Of a stretch of DNA of 64,000 nucleotides, positions 39,228-47,980 are shown piece by piece (positions within the stretch are counted from its first letter, which is position 1; the number at the start of each line of letters is the position of its first letter). The stretch lies in NCBI GenBank assembly GCA_016235165.1, contig JACRLX010000001.1:1-64000 (forward strand), written 5' to 3'. Below the pieces are notes generated by a model that searched no databases, was not told where the DNA came from, and saw only the letters and a program-made list of their open reading frames with translations. The position numbers and the translations under genes are program-made. This DNA comes from Rhodocyclales bacterium (lineage in GTDB: Bacteria > Pseudomonadota > Gammaproteobacteria > Burkholderiales > Rhodocyclaceae).

Positions 39228-41540
39228 TCATTTCGTCAGATTGAGGTAGACCATCGGCAACTGCTCGGGCAGGCGCTCAATGCGGTCGAGCACGCGCCAG
39301 CGCTGGCCGAAGATCTCCCGCACGTACTCGTCCGCCTTGCGGTCGAGGCTGAGGCAGAAGGTGGTCAGCCCTTTTGCCGCCAGTTCGTCGACCGCCCGTT
39401 TGGCGTCGGCGCGCAGGTAGGCGCCATCCTCGACATCGACGTCGGAGGGTTCGCCATCGGTCAGCAGCAGCAGGATGCGCTTGTCCGCCCGGCGCGCGGC
39501 CAGGTAGTGCCCGGCATGACGCAGCGCGGCGCCCATGCGCGTCGAGTACCCGGCCTGCATGGCGGCAACGCGGGCCTTGACCGCCTCGTCCCAGCGCTCG
39601 GAAAAGCCCTTGATGTGCTGGAAGCGCACCTCATGCCGGGTGTTGGAGTGGAAGCCGGCGATGGCACAGGGATCGCCGAGATGGTCGATGGCCCAGGCCA
39701 GCAGCGACACCGCTTCCTGACTTAGTTCGAGCACCGTCTGGCCACCGTCGGCGACGCGCTGGTTCAGCGATGCGGACAGATCCAGCAGCACCATCACCGC
39801 GATGTTGCGCCCGGCGGTGGTGTGGCTCATGTTGATGCGCGAATCGGGCGTCACGCCGCTGCGAAAATCGATCAGCGAGCGCAGCGCGACATCGAGGTCG
39901 AGCTCGCTGCCCTCCTCCTGGTAGCGCAGCCGAACCTTGTCCTGCGGCTTGAGGATGTCCAGCAGGCGCTTGAGCTGGCGCGCCAGCGCCGCATGGCGTT
40001 GCAGCAGCCGGTCGATGTGCGCGGCCTCGCCGCTCGGGTGCAGCGCCTCGTAGACGCTGGCCCAGTCCGGCTTGTAGCTTTGCGTGCGGTAATCCCACTC
40101 GGCATAGCGCCGCGGCGGCAGGCCCACCGTTTCCTCGGCCGGGGTACGCCGGCGCGGCTCGTCGAAGGCCTCTTCCTCGTCGCCCTCCTCGATGAAACGC
40201 CAGAGCTGGCGGTTGTCGTCGCGGTAGTCGATCACCGTGTCGGTGAAGTGAATCCTGGCGTACTGGTCGCTCTGGCGCCGCGTCTTCGCCACCCAGGACA
40301 GCGCCAGGGCCGCCACGTCGGCGGTGCCGGCCGCGCCACCTTCCAGCAGCGCATGGAGGCGCGCCACGTAATCGAGCAACACCGGATCGGCATAGCCGTG
40401 ATCCGGATCGAGCGCGGCGCGCGAAAACATCGCCAGCCGGTGGCGCAGGCAGGAGGTGGTTTCCGGATCGCAGCCCGCGGCGGCAGGATGCGGATGCAGG
40501 GCAAGGAAGACCCGCCGCAGGCCGGGGTAGTCGCGGATCAGCAGCAGCTCGACGCGGCAGTCCTCGAAGAACTCCACCGCCATGCGCTGGAAAGGGCTCC
40601 AGTTGTCGGCGATCTGCGGCGTGCTCCAGCGCCGGTGGCCGACCATGTGCGCCAGCACGGCACGGTAGCGGTCGAGGCCGGAAACCCGGCCGCCGGCACG
40701 CATGGCGTCGTCGAGCACGTCCGGCACCCGCATGCCCTGGCTGTCGTAATAGGGCATGGGCTGGCGGATTTCGCCATGGGTCAGTGGGGCGGTCGAGTAC
40801 GGCACCAGCAGCTCGCCCTCGCGCCACAAGGCGCGCAACCAGAGTTCCAGCTTGCGCTCGACGTCGGCGAACAGCGTGCCGTGGCGCTCGCGCTGCAGGA
40901 TGGCGCGGCTGTCGGCGGATTGCAGGGCGAAGTACTCTTCCTGCCGCTCCGGGTGCGTGGCATGGCTGAGGATGCCGTAATCGACCCAGTTGCGCAGCCC
41001 GCCCAGCGAGAGCAAGCCGAGCAGTTGCGGCGCCTGGCGACAGAAGACCGGCAGCGAGGGACTGGGAAAGGTGATGTGGCGGCCGTGGATCGAGGTCGAG
41101 GTGCGCTGCATCAGCTCGCGCAGCAGGCCGAGATACAGCTCCAGCTGCTCGATCGCCTGCAGGCGCCGCGCCACCGGCGCCAGGGTCTGCAAAAAGCCGG
41201 CGATGGCGCCGCCATTGGGTGACTTCTGCATCGCCCTGACCAGGTCCAGCACCGGCGCCAGCGCGTCGCCGCGAACCGTAGCGACCACCGTCGGCCAGAT
41301 CTGAAGGAAGACCAGTATCGGCTCGGCACCACGCCCCAGCTTGCCCAGACCGCGCGCGGCCTCGATGTAGGCGGCAAACTGGCTCGCCGACAACACCGCC
41401 AGCGCCTCCTTCACGCACTCTTCGAAGACGTCGGCGACCTGGGCGAAGCCGCAGTCCAGCGCCGACCATGCGGCCTGCACCTGCGGATCGGCGAAGGTTC
41501 GCGCGCGGGCGTCGCTTACCGGTCTAAGGCCGATGGGCAT
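39228..41540 (-). CDS. cbbO: RuBisCO activase subunit CbbO (VWA protein)
   Basis: Adaptor of the CbbQO activase, which removes inhibitory sugar phosphates from RuBisCO. 770 residues. A long helical N-terminal part is followed by a C-terminal VWA domain whose MIDAS motif DLSAS begins at about D587 (VMVLLDLSASLNQ); later MIDAS elements are in GYSTRMGAALRHAG and LLLLTDGEPSDVD. The acidic linker (EEGDEEEAFDEPRRR) is typical. It follows cbbQ by 35 bp, a gap filled by a dispersed-repeat copy. NorD is the closest alternative family; the cbbM-cbbQ context settles it. Confidence 0.9.
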   Translation of the reverse strand: MPIGLRPVSDARARTFADPQVQAAWSALDCGFAQVADVFEECVKEALAVLSASQFAAYIEAARGLGKLGRGAEPILVFLQIWPTVVATVRGDALAPVLDLVRAMQKSPNGGAIAGFLQTLAPVARRLQAIEQLELYLGLLRELMQRTSTSIHGRHITFPSPSLPVFCRQAPQLLGLLSLGGLRNWVDYGILSHATHPERQEEYFALQSADSRAILQRERHGTLFADVERKLELWLRALWREGELLVPYSTAPLTHGEIRQPMPYYDSQGMRVPDVLDDAMRAGGRVSGLDRYRAVLAHMVGHRRWSTPQIADNWSPFQRMAVEFFEDCRVELLLIRDYPGLRRVFLALHPHPAAAGCDPETTSCLRHRLAMFSRAALDPDHGYADPVLLDYVARLHALLEGGAAGTADVAALALSWVAKTRRQSDQYARIHFTDTVIDYRDDNRQLWRFIEEGDEEEAFDEPRRRTPAEETVGLPPRRYAEWDYRTQSYKPDWASVYEALHPSGEAAHIDRLLQRHAALARQLKRLLDILKPQDKVRLRYQEEGSELDLDVALRSLIDFRSGVTPDSRINMSHTTAGRNIAVMVLLDLSASLNQRVADGGQTVLELSQEAVSLLAWAIDHLGDPCAIAGFHSNTRHEVRFQHIKGFSERWDEAVKARVAAMQAGYSTRMGAALRHAGHYLAARRADKRILLLLTDGEPSDVDVEDGAYLRADAKRAVDELAAKGLTTFCLSLDRKADEYVREIFGQRWRVLDRIERLPEQLPMVYLNLTK

Positions 41541-41548
41541 GTCAAGCT

Positions 41549-41570
41549 CGCCGTATCATCAGCGCCGACT
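41549..41570 (-). repeat. Dispersed 22-bp repeat, copy h
   Basis: On the minus strand AGTCGGCGCTGATGATACGGCG, 20 of 22 matches, preceded by GCAAA as in copy c. It fills most of the 35-bp gap between cbbQ and cbbO. Confidence 0.65.
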
Positions 41571-41575
41571 TTTGC

Positions 41576-42379
41576 CTAACCGAGAATGCTGTCGATGGCG
41601 TTGTCCAGCGTGGCGCGGATGTCGGCGTCGTCGGTGATCGGCCGCACCATGGCCATGCGGCAGGCATCGGCGGCACTCACGCCCTGGCGCACCAGATTCG
41701 CGGCGTACACCACCAGCCGCGTCGAGACGCCCTCGTCGAGGCCGTGGCCCTTGAGGTTGCGCCCTGCCTGGGCGACCTTGACCAGTTGCGCCGCCAGCGC
41801 CAGCTCGATGCCGGCCTCGTTGGCGACGATGCCGGCTTCCAGCGTGGCCTCGGGGTAATCGAAGTCGAAGGCGGTGAAGCGCTGCTTGGTCGACTGCTTG
41901 AGATCCTTCATCAGCGACTGGTAGCCGGGGTTGTAGGAGATCACCAGCTGGAAATCCGGATGTGCCGCCACCACCTCGCCCTTCTTGTCCAGCGGCAAGC
42001 TGCGGCGATGGTCGGTCAGCGGATGGATCACCACCGTGGTGTCCTGCCGCGCCTCGACGATTTCATCCAGGTAGCAGATGGCACCGATGCGCGCCGCCGT
42101 AGTCAAGGGCCCGTCCAGCCAGCGCGTACCGCCGGCATCGAGCAGGTAACGGCCGACCAGGTCGGACGCCGTCATGTCCTCGTTGCAGGCGACGCTGATC
42201 AGCGGCCTGCCCAGCTTCCAGGCCATGTATTCGACGAAGCGCGACTTGCCGCAGCCGGTGGGGCCCTTGACCATCACCGGCAGGCGCGCGGCATAGGCCG
42301 CCGCGTAAAGCACAACCTCGTTGCCTTGCGGCCGGTAGAAAGGCTGGTTATTGATCAGGAAATGTTCCTTGCTCGACAT
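41576..42379 (-). CDS. cbbQ: RuBisCO activase AAA+ subunit CbbQ
   Basis: MoxR-type AAA+ ATPase that drives RuBisCO remodelling with CbbO. 267 residues from the ATG at 42377-42379. Walker A is GPTGCGKS at 39-46, Walker B is ICYLDEIVEA, and sensor 1 lies in LVISYNPGY. The NorQ family is very similar, but the position directly after cbbM identifies CbbQ. A terminator-like hairpin lies between cbbM and this gene, so it should be expressed below cbbM. Confidence 0.92.
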   Translation of the reverse strand: MSSKEHFLINNQPFYRPQGNEVVLYAAAYAARLPVMVKGPTGCGKSRFVEYMAWKLGRPLISVACNEDMTASDLVGRYLLDAGGTRWLDGPLTTAARIGAICYLDEIVEARQDTTVVIHPLTDHRRSLPLDKKGEVVAAHPDFQLVISYNPGYQSLMKDLKQSTKQRFTAFDFDYPEATLEAGIVANEAGIELALAAQLVKVAQAGRNLKGHGLDEGVSTRLVVYAANLVRQGVSAADACRMAMVRPITDDADIRATLDNAIDSILG

Positions 42380-42424
42380 GGCAGCCTCGCAAAAAAGTCG
42401 ATCAAAACACTCGGATTTGGGAGC

Positions 42425-42451
42425 CAAAAAATCCCCGTCGCGACGGGGATT
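42425..42451 (-). terminator. Terminator or attenuator after cbbM
   Basis: A perfect palindrome AATCCCCGTCG / CGACGGGGATT (42430-42451), followed on the minus strand by TTTTTGG. It lies 15 bp after the cbbM stop. Because cbbQ and cbbO follow on the same strand, partial read-through would set a high RuBisCO to activase ratio. Confidence 0.75.
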
Positions 42452-42466
42452 CTGGTGCAGCCCGAA

Positions 42467-43846
42467 TTACTTGTGCACGCCGATCTTCTCGCGCCAGCCG
42501 GGATAGAGCTTGTCGGCGTCCTTGGGGAAGGATTCGAAGGCGCGGGCGAATTCCTTGTGCTCCTTGGCGTACTGGATCGGGTCGGCGCCGGACTTCCAGC
42601 ATTCGTAGGCCTGGCGCAGCGACCTGGCGCCGGCGGCCGGGGAATCGATGTGGCCGTAGGAGCCGCCGCCGGCGGTGTTGATCACGTTGCCGTGGCCGAG
42701 GTTCTCGAAAAAGCCGGGCAGGCGCAGCGCATTCATGCCGCCGGAGATGATCGGCGTGGTCGGCTTCATGCCAAACCATTTCTGGTAGTAGACCGGGCCC
42801 TGGCACTCGTCGCGCTCGATCATGTAGGCGATGATCTTGTCGTCGCCCTCGCCTTCCATCTTGCCGTAGCCCATGGTGCCGACGTGGATGCCGGAAGCGC
42901 CCTGCAGGCGGCTCATCTTGGCCAGCACGAAGGCGGTGTAGCCGCGCTTGGCCGAGGGCGAGGTGACGGCGCCGTGGCCGGCGCGGTGGTAGTGCAGGTA
43001 CTGGTTGGGAAACTGGCGCCGCGCGGTGGTAACCATGCCGGGGCCGCCTACGTAGCCATCAACCAGGAAGGCCAGCTTGTCGGCGTCGGGGCCAAAGGTT
43101 TCCAGCGCGAAGTCGGCGCGGGCACACATTTCGTAATGGTCGTCGGCGGTGATGTTCATCGAAAACAGTTTGGCCTCGCCGGTTTCGTCCTGGGCACGCT
43201 TCATCGCGTCATAGACCAGCGGCAGCACCTGCTTGATCGGGGCGAACACCTGGTTGCCCTGCGGTTCGTCGTTCTTGATGAAGTCGCCGCCCAGCCAGAA
43301 CTGGTAGGCCGCCTGGGCGAAGGGCTCGGGACGCAGGCCGAGCTTGGGCTTGATGATGGTGCCGGCGATGTAGCCGCCGTCCTTGACCGGACGACCGAGG
43401 ATGCGCCACAGGTCGGAGATGTCCTTGGCCGGGCCGTCGAACATCTGGATCACGCGGTCGGGCATGTAGAAGTCGATCATCTTGGCGTACTCGATGTCGC
43501 CCATGCCCTGGTTGTTGCCGATCACCAGCGTCAGGAAGGACACCAGCATGAAGCGGCCGTCGGTGACGTTGCGGTCGAACAGCTCGATCGGATAGGCGAT
43601 GCGCATGTCCTCGGTCGCTTCGTCGATGTAATACACCAGCGCATCGACGCCCTTGGTGAAGTCATCGGTAGTGGACACTTCAACATTGGTGCCGGTGGAG
43701 GATTCGGCGGCGAAGTGGGCCGCGCCTTCGAGGTAGCCGGTGCCCGCCTTGGGCTTCATCTTGTAGGCCACCAGGATGTGCCGGCCGCCCTTGATCAGGT
43801 CTTCTTCCTTCAGCGACAGGTCGGCATAGCGGTTCGATTGATCCAT
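42467..43846 (-). CDS. cbbM: Ribulose-bisphosphate carboxylase, form II
   Basis: CO2-fixing enzyme, a dimer (or multiple of dimers) of large subunits without small subunits. 459 residues, the form II length. Catalytic K166 is in [10 protein letters not shown], the carbamylated K191 in [11 protein letters not shown], matching form II numbering exactly. [16 protein letters not shown] and the C-terminal [20 protein letters not shown] are diagnostic. Good AGGAG site before the ATG at 43844-43846. Form II favours high-CO2, low-oxygen niches. A CbbR-like site lies 73 bp upstream. Confidence 0.98.
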   Translation of the reverse strand: MDQSNRYADLSLKEEDLIKGGRHILVAYKMKPKAGTGYLEGAAHFAAESSTGTNVEVSTTDDFTKGVDALVYYIDEATEDMRIAYPIELFDRNVTDGRFMLVSFLTLVIGNNQGMGDIEYAKMIDFYMPDRVIQMFDGPAKDISDLWRILGRPVKDGGYIAGTIIKPKLGLRPEPFAQAAYQFWLGGDFIKNDEPQGNQVFAPIKQVLPLVYDAMKRAQDETGEAKLFSMNITADDHYEMCARADFALETFGPDADKLAFLVDGYVGGPGMVTTARRQFPNQYLHYHRAGHGAVTSPSAKRGYTAFVLAKMSRLQGASGIHVGTMGYGKMEGEGDDKIIAYMIERDECQGPVYYQKWFGMKPTTPIISGGMNALRLPGFFENLGHGNVINTAGGGSYGHIDSPAAGARSLRQAYECWKSGADPIQYAKEHKEFARAFESFPKDADKLYPGWREKIGVHK

Positions 43847-43918
43847 TCGGTTCTCCTCGGTTCAGTGCAGCACAAACTGCATTCGGGTTGGCATGGACAG
43901 CATCTTAGTCAGCGAAAA

Positions 43919-43956
43919 CCATAAATTCCATTCACGAATTTTTATCATGACCATCA
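43919..43956 (-). promoter_or_regulatory. CbbR-like operator upstream of cbbM
   Basis: On the minus strand TGAT-N7-ATAAAAATTC-GTGAATGG-AAT-TTATGG, with the same spacing as the fbp and cbbR sites; the outer TTAT half is less well kept. Its upstream end overlaps the stop codon of cbbY. Confidence 0.65.
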
Positions 43957-44724
43957 ATTTCTACTGATGGCGTGGCGATGCCAGCTGCGCAGCAGGTCGA
44001 GATCGACGCAGGCCTTGCCCTGCATGTCGCCCCGCCTGGCCAGCGCCGGCCGCTCGGGCAGGCCAAGATCGGACAGCACCGCGCAGGCGCCGCAGAAATC
44101 GTGGTCCCGCGTGTATTCGCCGTCCGTGACGACGGTCACCAGGCCGGCGCCCAGCGCTGCCTTGAGGCCGTTGCCGGAATCCTCGAAGACCAGGCAGGCA
44201 TCCGCCGCCAGGCCCAGGCGCTCCAGCACCCAGAGGTAGATATCGGGTGCCGGTTTCTTGCGCGGCACCACGTCGCCGGCGCCGATCACCTCGAACCAGG
44301 ATTCCGCATCCGGCGCCAGGCTGGCGCGCAGCAGCGCCGAAACGTTTTCCGGCGAGGTGGTGGTGGCGATCGCCAGGCGCAGGCCGACGGCCCGCGCCTG
44401 GCGCAACAGCGGGCCGACGCCGGGCCGCAGCGGAATGCCGCCGGCATGGACCAGCTGCACGTAATGCTCGGTCTTCAAGACATGCAGCTTGCGCACCAGG
44501 TTGTCGAAGCCGGGCTTGGCCGCCAGATCCGGCGCATGGCGCAGGGCGTAATGCACCATGCGCTCCTTGCCGCCGGTTACCGCCAGCAGTTCGCCATAGA
44601 GCCTGACATCCCAATGCCAGGGCAGGCCGGCCTCCCTGAAGGCGGCATTGAAAGCCAGGCGATGGCCATCGCGCTCGGTGTCGGCGAGCGTGCCATCGAC
44701 GTCGAAGATCAGGGCCTGCAACAT
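43954..44724 (-). CDS. cbbY: CbbY-type HAD sugar phosphatase
   Basis: HAD hydrolase that in autotrophs removes xylulose-1,5-bisphosphate, a misfire inhibitor of RuBisCO. 256 residues from the ATG at 44722-44724. Motif I LIFDVDGTLADTE at the N-terminus, motif II LAIATTTSPENV, motif III and IV GAGDVVPRKKPAPDIY and CLVFEDSGNGLKAALGAG. The same gene could be called phosphoglycolate phosphatase by general annotation; position next to cbbM and cbbR favours CbbY. A longer start at 44736 or 44766 is possible. Confidence 0.88.
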   Translation of the reverse strand: MLQALIFDVDGTLADTERDGHRLAFNAAFREAGLPWHWDVRLYGELLAVTGGKERMVHYALRHAPDLAAKPGFDNLVRKLHVLKTEHYVQLVHAGGIPLRPGVGPLLRQARAVGLRLAIATTTSPENVSALLRASLAPDAESWFEVIGAGDVVPRKKPAPDIYLWVLERLGLAADACLVFEDSGNGLKAALGAGLVTVVTDGEYTRDHDFCGACAVLSDLGLPERPALARRGDMQGKACVDLDLLRSWHRHAISRN

Positions 44725-44749
44725 GGCGCACAGCATAGCCCGGGGACAT

Positions 44750-44787
44750 CCATAAGTTCCAGTCATGGTTTCTTATGGCAGTGATAA
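44750..44787 (-). promoter_or_regulatory. CbbR-like operator between cbbY and cbbR
   Basis: On the minus strand TTAT-N7-ATAAGAAACC-ATGACTGG-AAC-TTATGG, matching the fbp site in layout. It lies between the divergent cbbR and cbbY genes, where LysR regulators normally bind for autoregulation and activation. Confidence 0.7.
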
Positions 44788-44832
44788 GATGATTCGCAAG
44801 CCCATCCCCACGCCTTTCCGGAACCTGTCGCC

Positions 44833-45819
44833 ATGAAGAACGTCACCTTGCGCCAGCTCAAGATCTTCGAGGCGGTGGCGCGCCATCTCTCGTTCTCGCG
44901 CGCCGCCGAGGAACTGCACCTGACGCAGCCGGCGGTGTCGATGCAGGTCCAGGCGCTGGAGGACCAGGCCGGGCTGCCGCTGACCGAGCAGGCGGGCAAG
45001 AAAGTCCGCCTGACGGCGGCCGGCGAGGAAGTTGCGCGTCAGGCACGGCGCATCGCCGAGCAATTGCGCGAGGCCAGCGAGGCGCTGGCGGCGCTCAAGG
45101 GCGTCGAGGCCGGGCGGCTGAAGATAGGCGTGGTCAGTACCGCGAAATATTTCGCACCTTCGCTGCTCGCCGAGTTTCGTCGCCGCCACCCGGGGGTCGA
45201 TATCCAGCTCACGGTCAACAATCGGGGCGCCATCGTCCGTTATCTGGCGGATAACGACATCGACCTGGCGATCATGGGCACACCACCGACGGAATTCGAT
45301 ACCGTGGCCAAGGTATTCGCCGATCATCCGCTGGTGTTCATCGCCGCGCCGGAACATCCCCTGGCGCAGAAACGCCGCATCGATGCCCGTCAGCTGGCGG
45401 AGGAAACCCTGCTGATCCGGGAACCTGGATCGGGCACCCGTGGCGCCCTCGAACGCTTTCTCGCCGAGCATGGCGTGGCGGCAGGCGCCACCATGGAGCT
45501 TGGCAGCAACGAGACGATCAAGCAGGCGGTGATGGCGGGCCTCGGCATTTCCTTCATTTCGGAACATACCATTGGCCTGGAACGCTCGGCCGGAAGGATC
45601 GTCCGCTTGAACGTGGCCGGCACGCCGGTAAATCGCCAATGGCGCCTGGTGTACCGTACCGACAAGCGCCTGATGCCGGCCGCCATAGCCTATGTCGATT
45701 TCATGAACAAGGAAGGCTCGCGTTTGATCTGGGAACGAATCGGACAATTCGACAGTGCCGGCGGACAAGCAATGTCGAAGGAGCCCCGCCCCCGCCCGCC
45801 GGACGGCCGACATGGTTAA
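44833..45819 (+). CDS. cbbR: LysR-type regulator CbbR
   Basis: Activator of Calvin-cycle genes. 328 residues. The N-terminal HTH is FSRAAEELHLTQPAVSMQVQALEDQAG, and the effector domain includes RLKIGVVSTAKYFAPSLLAEFRRRHPGV and GSNETIKQAVMAGLGISFIS, both close to known CbbR. It is divergent from cbbY and cbbM. Three shared sites upstream of fbp, cbbM and itself are its likely targets. The last 25 residues are unusual and proline-rich. Confidence 0.92.
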   Translation: MKNVTLRQLKIFEAVARHLSFSRAAEELHLTQPAVSMQVQALEDQAGLPLTEQAGKKVRLTAAGEEVARQARRIAEQLREASEALAALKGVEAGRLKIGVVSTAKYFAPSLLAEFRRRHPGVDIQLTVNNRGAIVRYLADNDIDLAIMGTPPTEFDTVAKVFADHPLVFIAAPEHPLAQKRRIDARQLAEETLLIREPGSGTRGALERFLAEHGVAAGATMELGSNETIKQAVMAGLGISFISEHTIGLERSAGRIVRLNVAGTPVNRQWRLVYRTDKRLMPAAIAYVDFMNKEGSRLIWERIGQFDSAGGQAMSKEPRPRPPDGRHG

Positions 45820-45861
45820 CATTGTCCGTCCGCGACGAACCGGACAACCCGGAGGAAAACG

Positions 45862-47466
45862 ATGAGTGAAGCACTGTTCGACCCGACGCAGACCACTCCG
45901 CTCGAGCAAATGCAGGACCGGCTCGATTTTGCGCGGAAGTTGCAGGAACTCACGAACAGGATTCACGGCACCGACAATGTCGATCAGATCATGATCGAGC
46001 TGTCGTCCGAGATCAGCAACCTGTTCCTCTGCGAACGCCTCACCCTGTACGTGTTCGATCCGGAACGCAAGGCGCTGGTGTCCCGCGTAAAGTCGGGCAT
46101 CAATTCCAGCAAGGATCTGGTGCTGCCCCTCGACCACCGCAGCATTGCCGGCTACGTCGCCGCGACAAAGACCACGGTGCGCATCGACGACCTGGACGAC
46201 GCCGAGGAATTGAAGCGTATCGATCCGCGGTTGAATTTCTTCAACCGTGTCGACGGCGTCACCGGGTTCAAGTCCAGGCAAATGCTGGCCGCCCCGCTGC
46301 TGCAAGGAGCGGACAAGACGCTGGTGGGTGTCCTGCAACTCATCAACCAGCGGGTGGACGGGCGATTCGACAAGGTTGCCGAGGAAGGAGTGACCGCCCT
46401 GACGACGACGCTGGCGCTTGCCCTGTCGAAGCGGATGCAGGCCTTGACGTCGTCGAGCAAACCGGCCGAGGCATCGCAGGCGAGGGAAAGTAGCGCCCAG
46501 GACCGTCTGGATTTTGCCAAACGACTGCAGGCACTGACCAACAAAATTCACGGCACCGACAACGCGGCGCAGATCATGGTCGGGCTTTCCGCCGAAATCA
46601 GCGATTTGTTCAGCTGTGAGCGGGTGACGCTCTATGTCCATGACAAGGAGCGACGCGCCTTGGTCTCGCGCGTCAAGAGCGGGATCGATTCCAGCAAGGA
46701 TCTGGTGCTGCCCCTGGATAGGCGCAGCATTGCCGGCTATGTCGGCGTGACGAGAAAGGCCTTGCGCATCGACGATCTGGAAAACAAGGAGGAAATGAAG
46801 CGTATCGACCCGAACCTCCACTTCTTCAGCGGCGTGGATGGCGCAACGGGCTTCCGCTCCAGGCAGATGCTGGCGGCTCCCCTTCTCGAAGGATCGCTCA
46901 AGGAACTCGTCGGCGTCCTGCAATTGATCAATCAGCGCAGCGGCAGCCACTTCGACAAGATGGCCGAGGAAGCCTTGGAGACCCTGACCTCGACACTTGC
47001 ACTTGCGCTCTCCAAGCGCATGCAGGCCTCGGCCATGCTCCCCGAGCGTTACGAAGCCCTCGTCGAACAAGGCATGATCGAGCAACCCGAACTCGATCTG
47101 GCCCAACGCTGGGCACAACGCAAGGCAAAGGACATCGAAACCGTCCTGGTGGAGGATTTCAACATTCCGCTGGCGAAGATCGGCACCGCACTCGGCAAGA
47201 AATTCAACCTGCGCTATCAACCCCTGGAGGAAACGTGGTCACCCAATCGCGACCTGGCCTCCAGGATCAGCAAGGGGGTCGCCGAAGCGCAGGAGTGGCT
47301 GCCCTATTCCCGCGATGGCAACATTATCGTGCTGGTGACGATCGATCCGGCGAACGCTGCCAACCGCCAGAACATGAACCGGATATTTCCCTACAACGAA
47401 CTCTCGATTCGCGTCACGACCCGGACCGAGTTCCTGCAGATGTTGAAAAAGGCCTGGCCGGGGTAG
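45862..47466 (+). CDS. Double-GAF protein with C-terminal MshEN-like domain
   Basis: 534 residues. Two GAF domains about 17-195 and 212-390 are clear internal duplicates: both contain LTN-IHGTDN, KSGI-SSKDLVLPLD, RSIAGYV, RQMLAAPLL and GVLQLINQR. From about residue 396 a domain like the N-terminal segment of PilB/GspE/MshE follows (VEQGMIEQPELDLAQRWAQR, LAKIGTALGKKFNLRYQPLE), ending near the stop. No secretion ATPase follows, so this is a stand-alone form. MshEN domains can bind c-di-GMP; whether this one does is untested. It is on the same strand as cbbR, 42 bp downstream. Confidence 0.75.
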   Translation: MSEALFDPTQTTPLEQMQDRLDFARKLQELTNRIHGTDNVDQIMIELSSEISNLFLCERLTLYVFDPERKALVSRVKSGINSSKDLVLPLDHRSIAGYVAATKTTVRIDDLDDAEELKRIDPRLNFFNRVDGVTGFKSRQMLAAPLLQGADKTLVGVLQLINQRVDGRFDKVAEEGVTALTTTLALALSKRMQALTSSSKPAEASQARESSAQDRLDFAKRLQALTNKIHGTDNAAQIMVGLSAEISDLFSCERVTLYVHDKERRALVSRVKSGIDSSKDLVLPLDRRSIAGYVGVTRKALRIDDLENKEEMKRIDPNLHFFSGVDGATGFRSRQMLAAPLLEGSLKELVGVLQLINQRSGSHFDKMAEEALETLTSTLALALSKRMQASAMLPERYEALVEQGMIEQPELDLAQRWAQRKAKDIETVLVEDFNIPLAKIGTALGKKFNLRYQPLEETWSPNRDLASRISKGVAEAQEWLPYSRDGNIIVLVTIDPANAANRQNMNRIFPYNELSIRVTTRTEFLQMLKKAWPG

Positions 47467-47473
47467 TCCGGGC

Positions 47474-47980
47474 TCACCTGCCGGCGGAACGGGGTTTCCA
47501 GATCGCCACCATGACACCGATGTTGGTCAGGTAACTCTTGGCATGATGTTCCGCGTCGAGCACGAGACGCGGCCCGCCGCCCGGCAGGGCGGCCATCACC
47601 AGATCGGTCGCCTGGTCCTCGCTGAGGCGGGTGACGCCTTCCGCATGCCAGGTCTTGACATGGCCGCAGGCGTCGCGATCGACCAGCAATTCCCGGTCGC
47701 GCGCACGCTCCGTCAGCTCGATGATCACGCCCTGGGCTGTGCGCAGCGCGCGCGCCGGCCCCAGCGCGGTTGCCGTCGGCTGGCTGCCGCCGACTTCAGC
47801 GAGCGACTCCAGCAGCATCACCTCGTCGTCGTCGAGGATCGAAACGCCATCCGCATGCCAGATCCGGAAACCGCCACCCGCCAGGGTCTGGATCAGGAGA
47901 TTGCTGATCTGGGCGAAAGCGACGCCGGGGAGTAGCGCGGCACAGAGCAGAACCGCCAGGGCCGCGCGCCGCGCGCTCAT
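47474..47980 (-). CDS. Exported hypothetical protein
   Basis: 168 residues from the ATG at 47978-47980. A good signal peptide (ARRAALAVLLCAALLPGVAFA) precedes QISNLLIQ. The mature part has two related stretches, FRIWHADGVSILDDDEVMLL and VKTWHAEGVTRLSEDQATDL, suggesting an internal repeat built round a WHA-GV motif. Not recognised. Its start overlaps the stop of the thioredoxin-like gene (ATGA), implying co-expression. Periplasmic by prediction. Confidence 0.7.
   Translation of the reverse strand: MSARRAALAVLLCAALLPGVAFAQISNLLIQTLAGGGFRIWHADGVSILDDDEVMLLESLAEVGGSQPTATALGPARALRTAQGVIIELTERARDRELLVDRDACGHVKTWHAEGVTRLSEDQATDLVMAALPGGGPRLVLDAEHHAKSYLTNIGVMVAIWKPRSAGR

Noticed and set aside
44773-47220. 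An 815-codon open frame opposite cbbR and the GAF protein
   Set aside because: Antisense shadow; both plus-strand genes have well-supported motifs.
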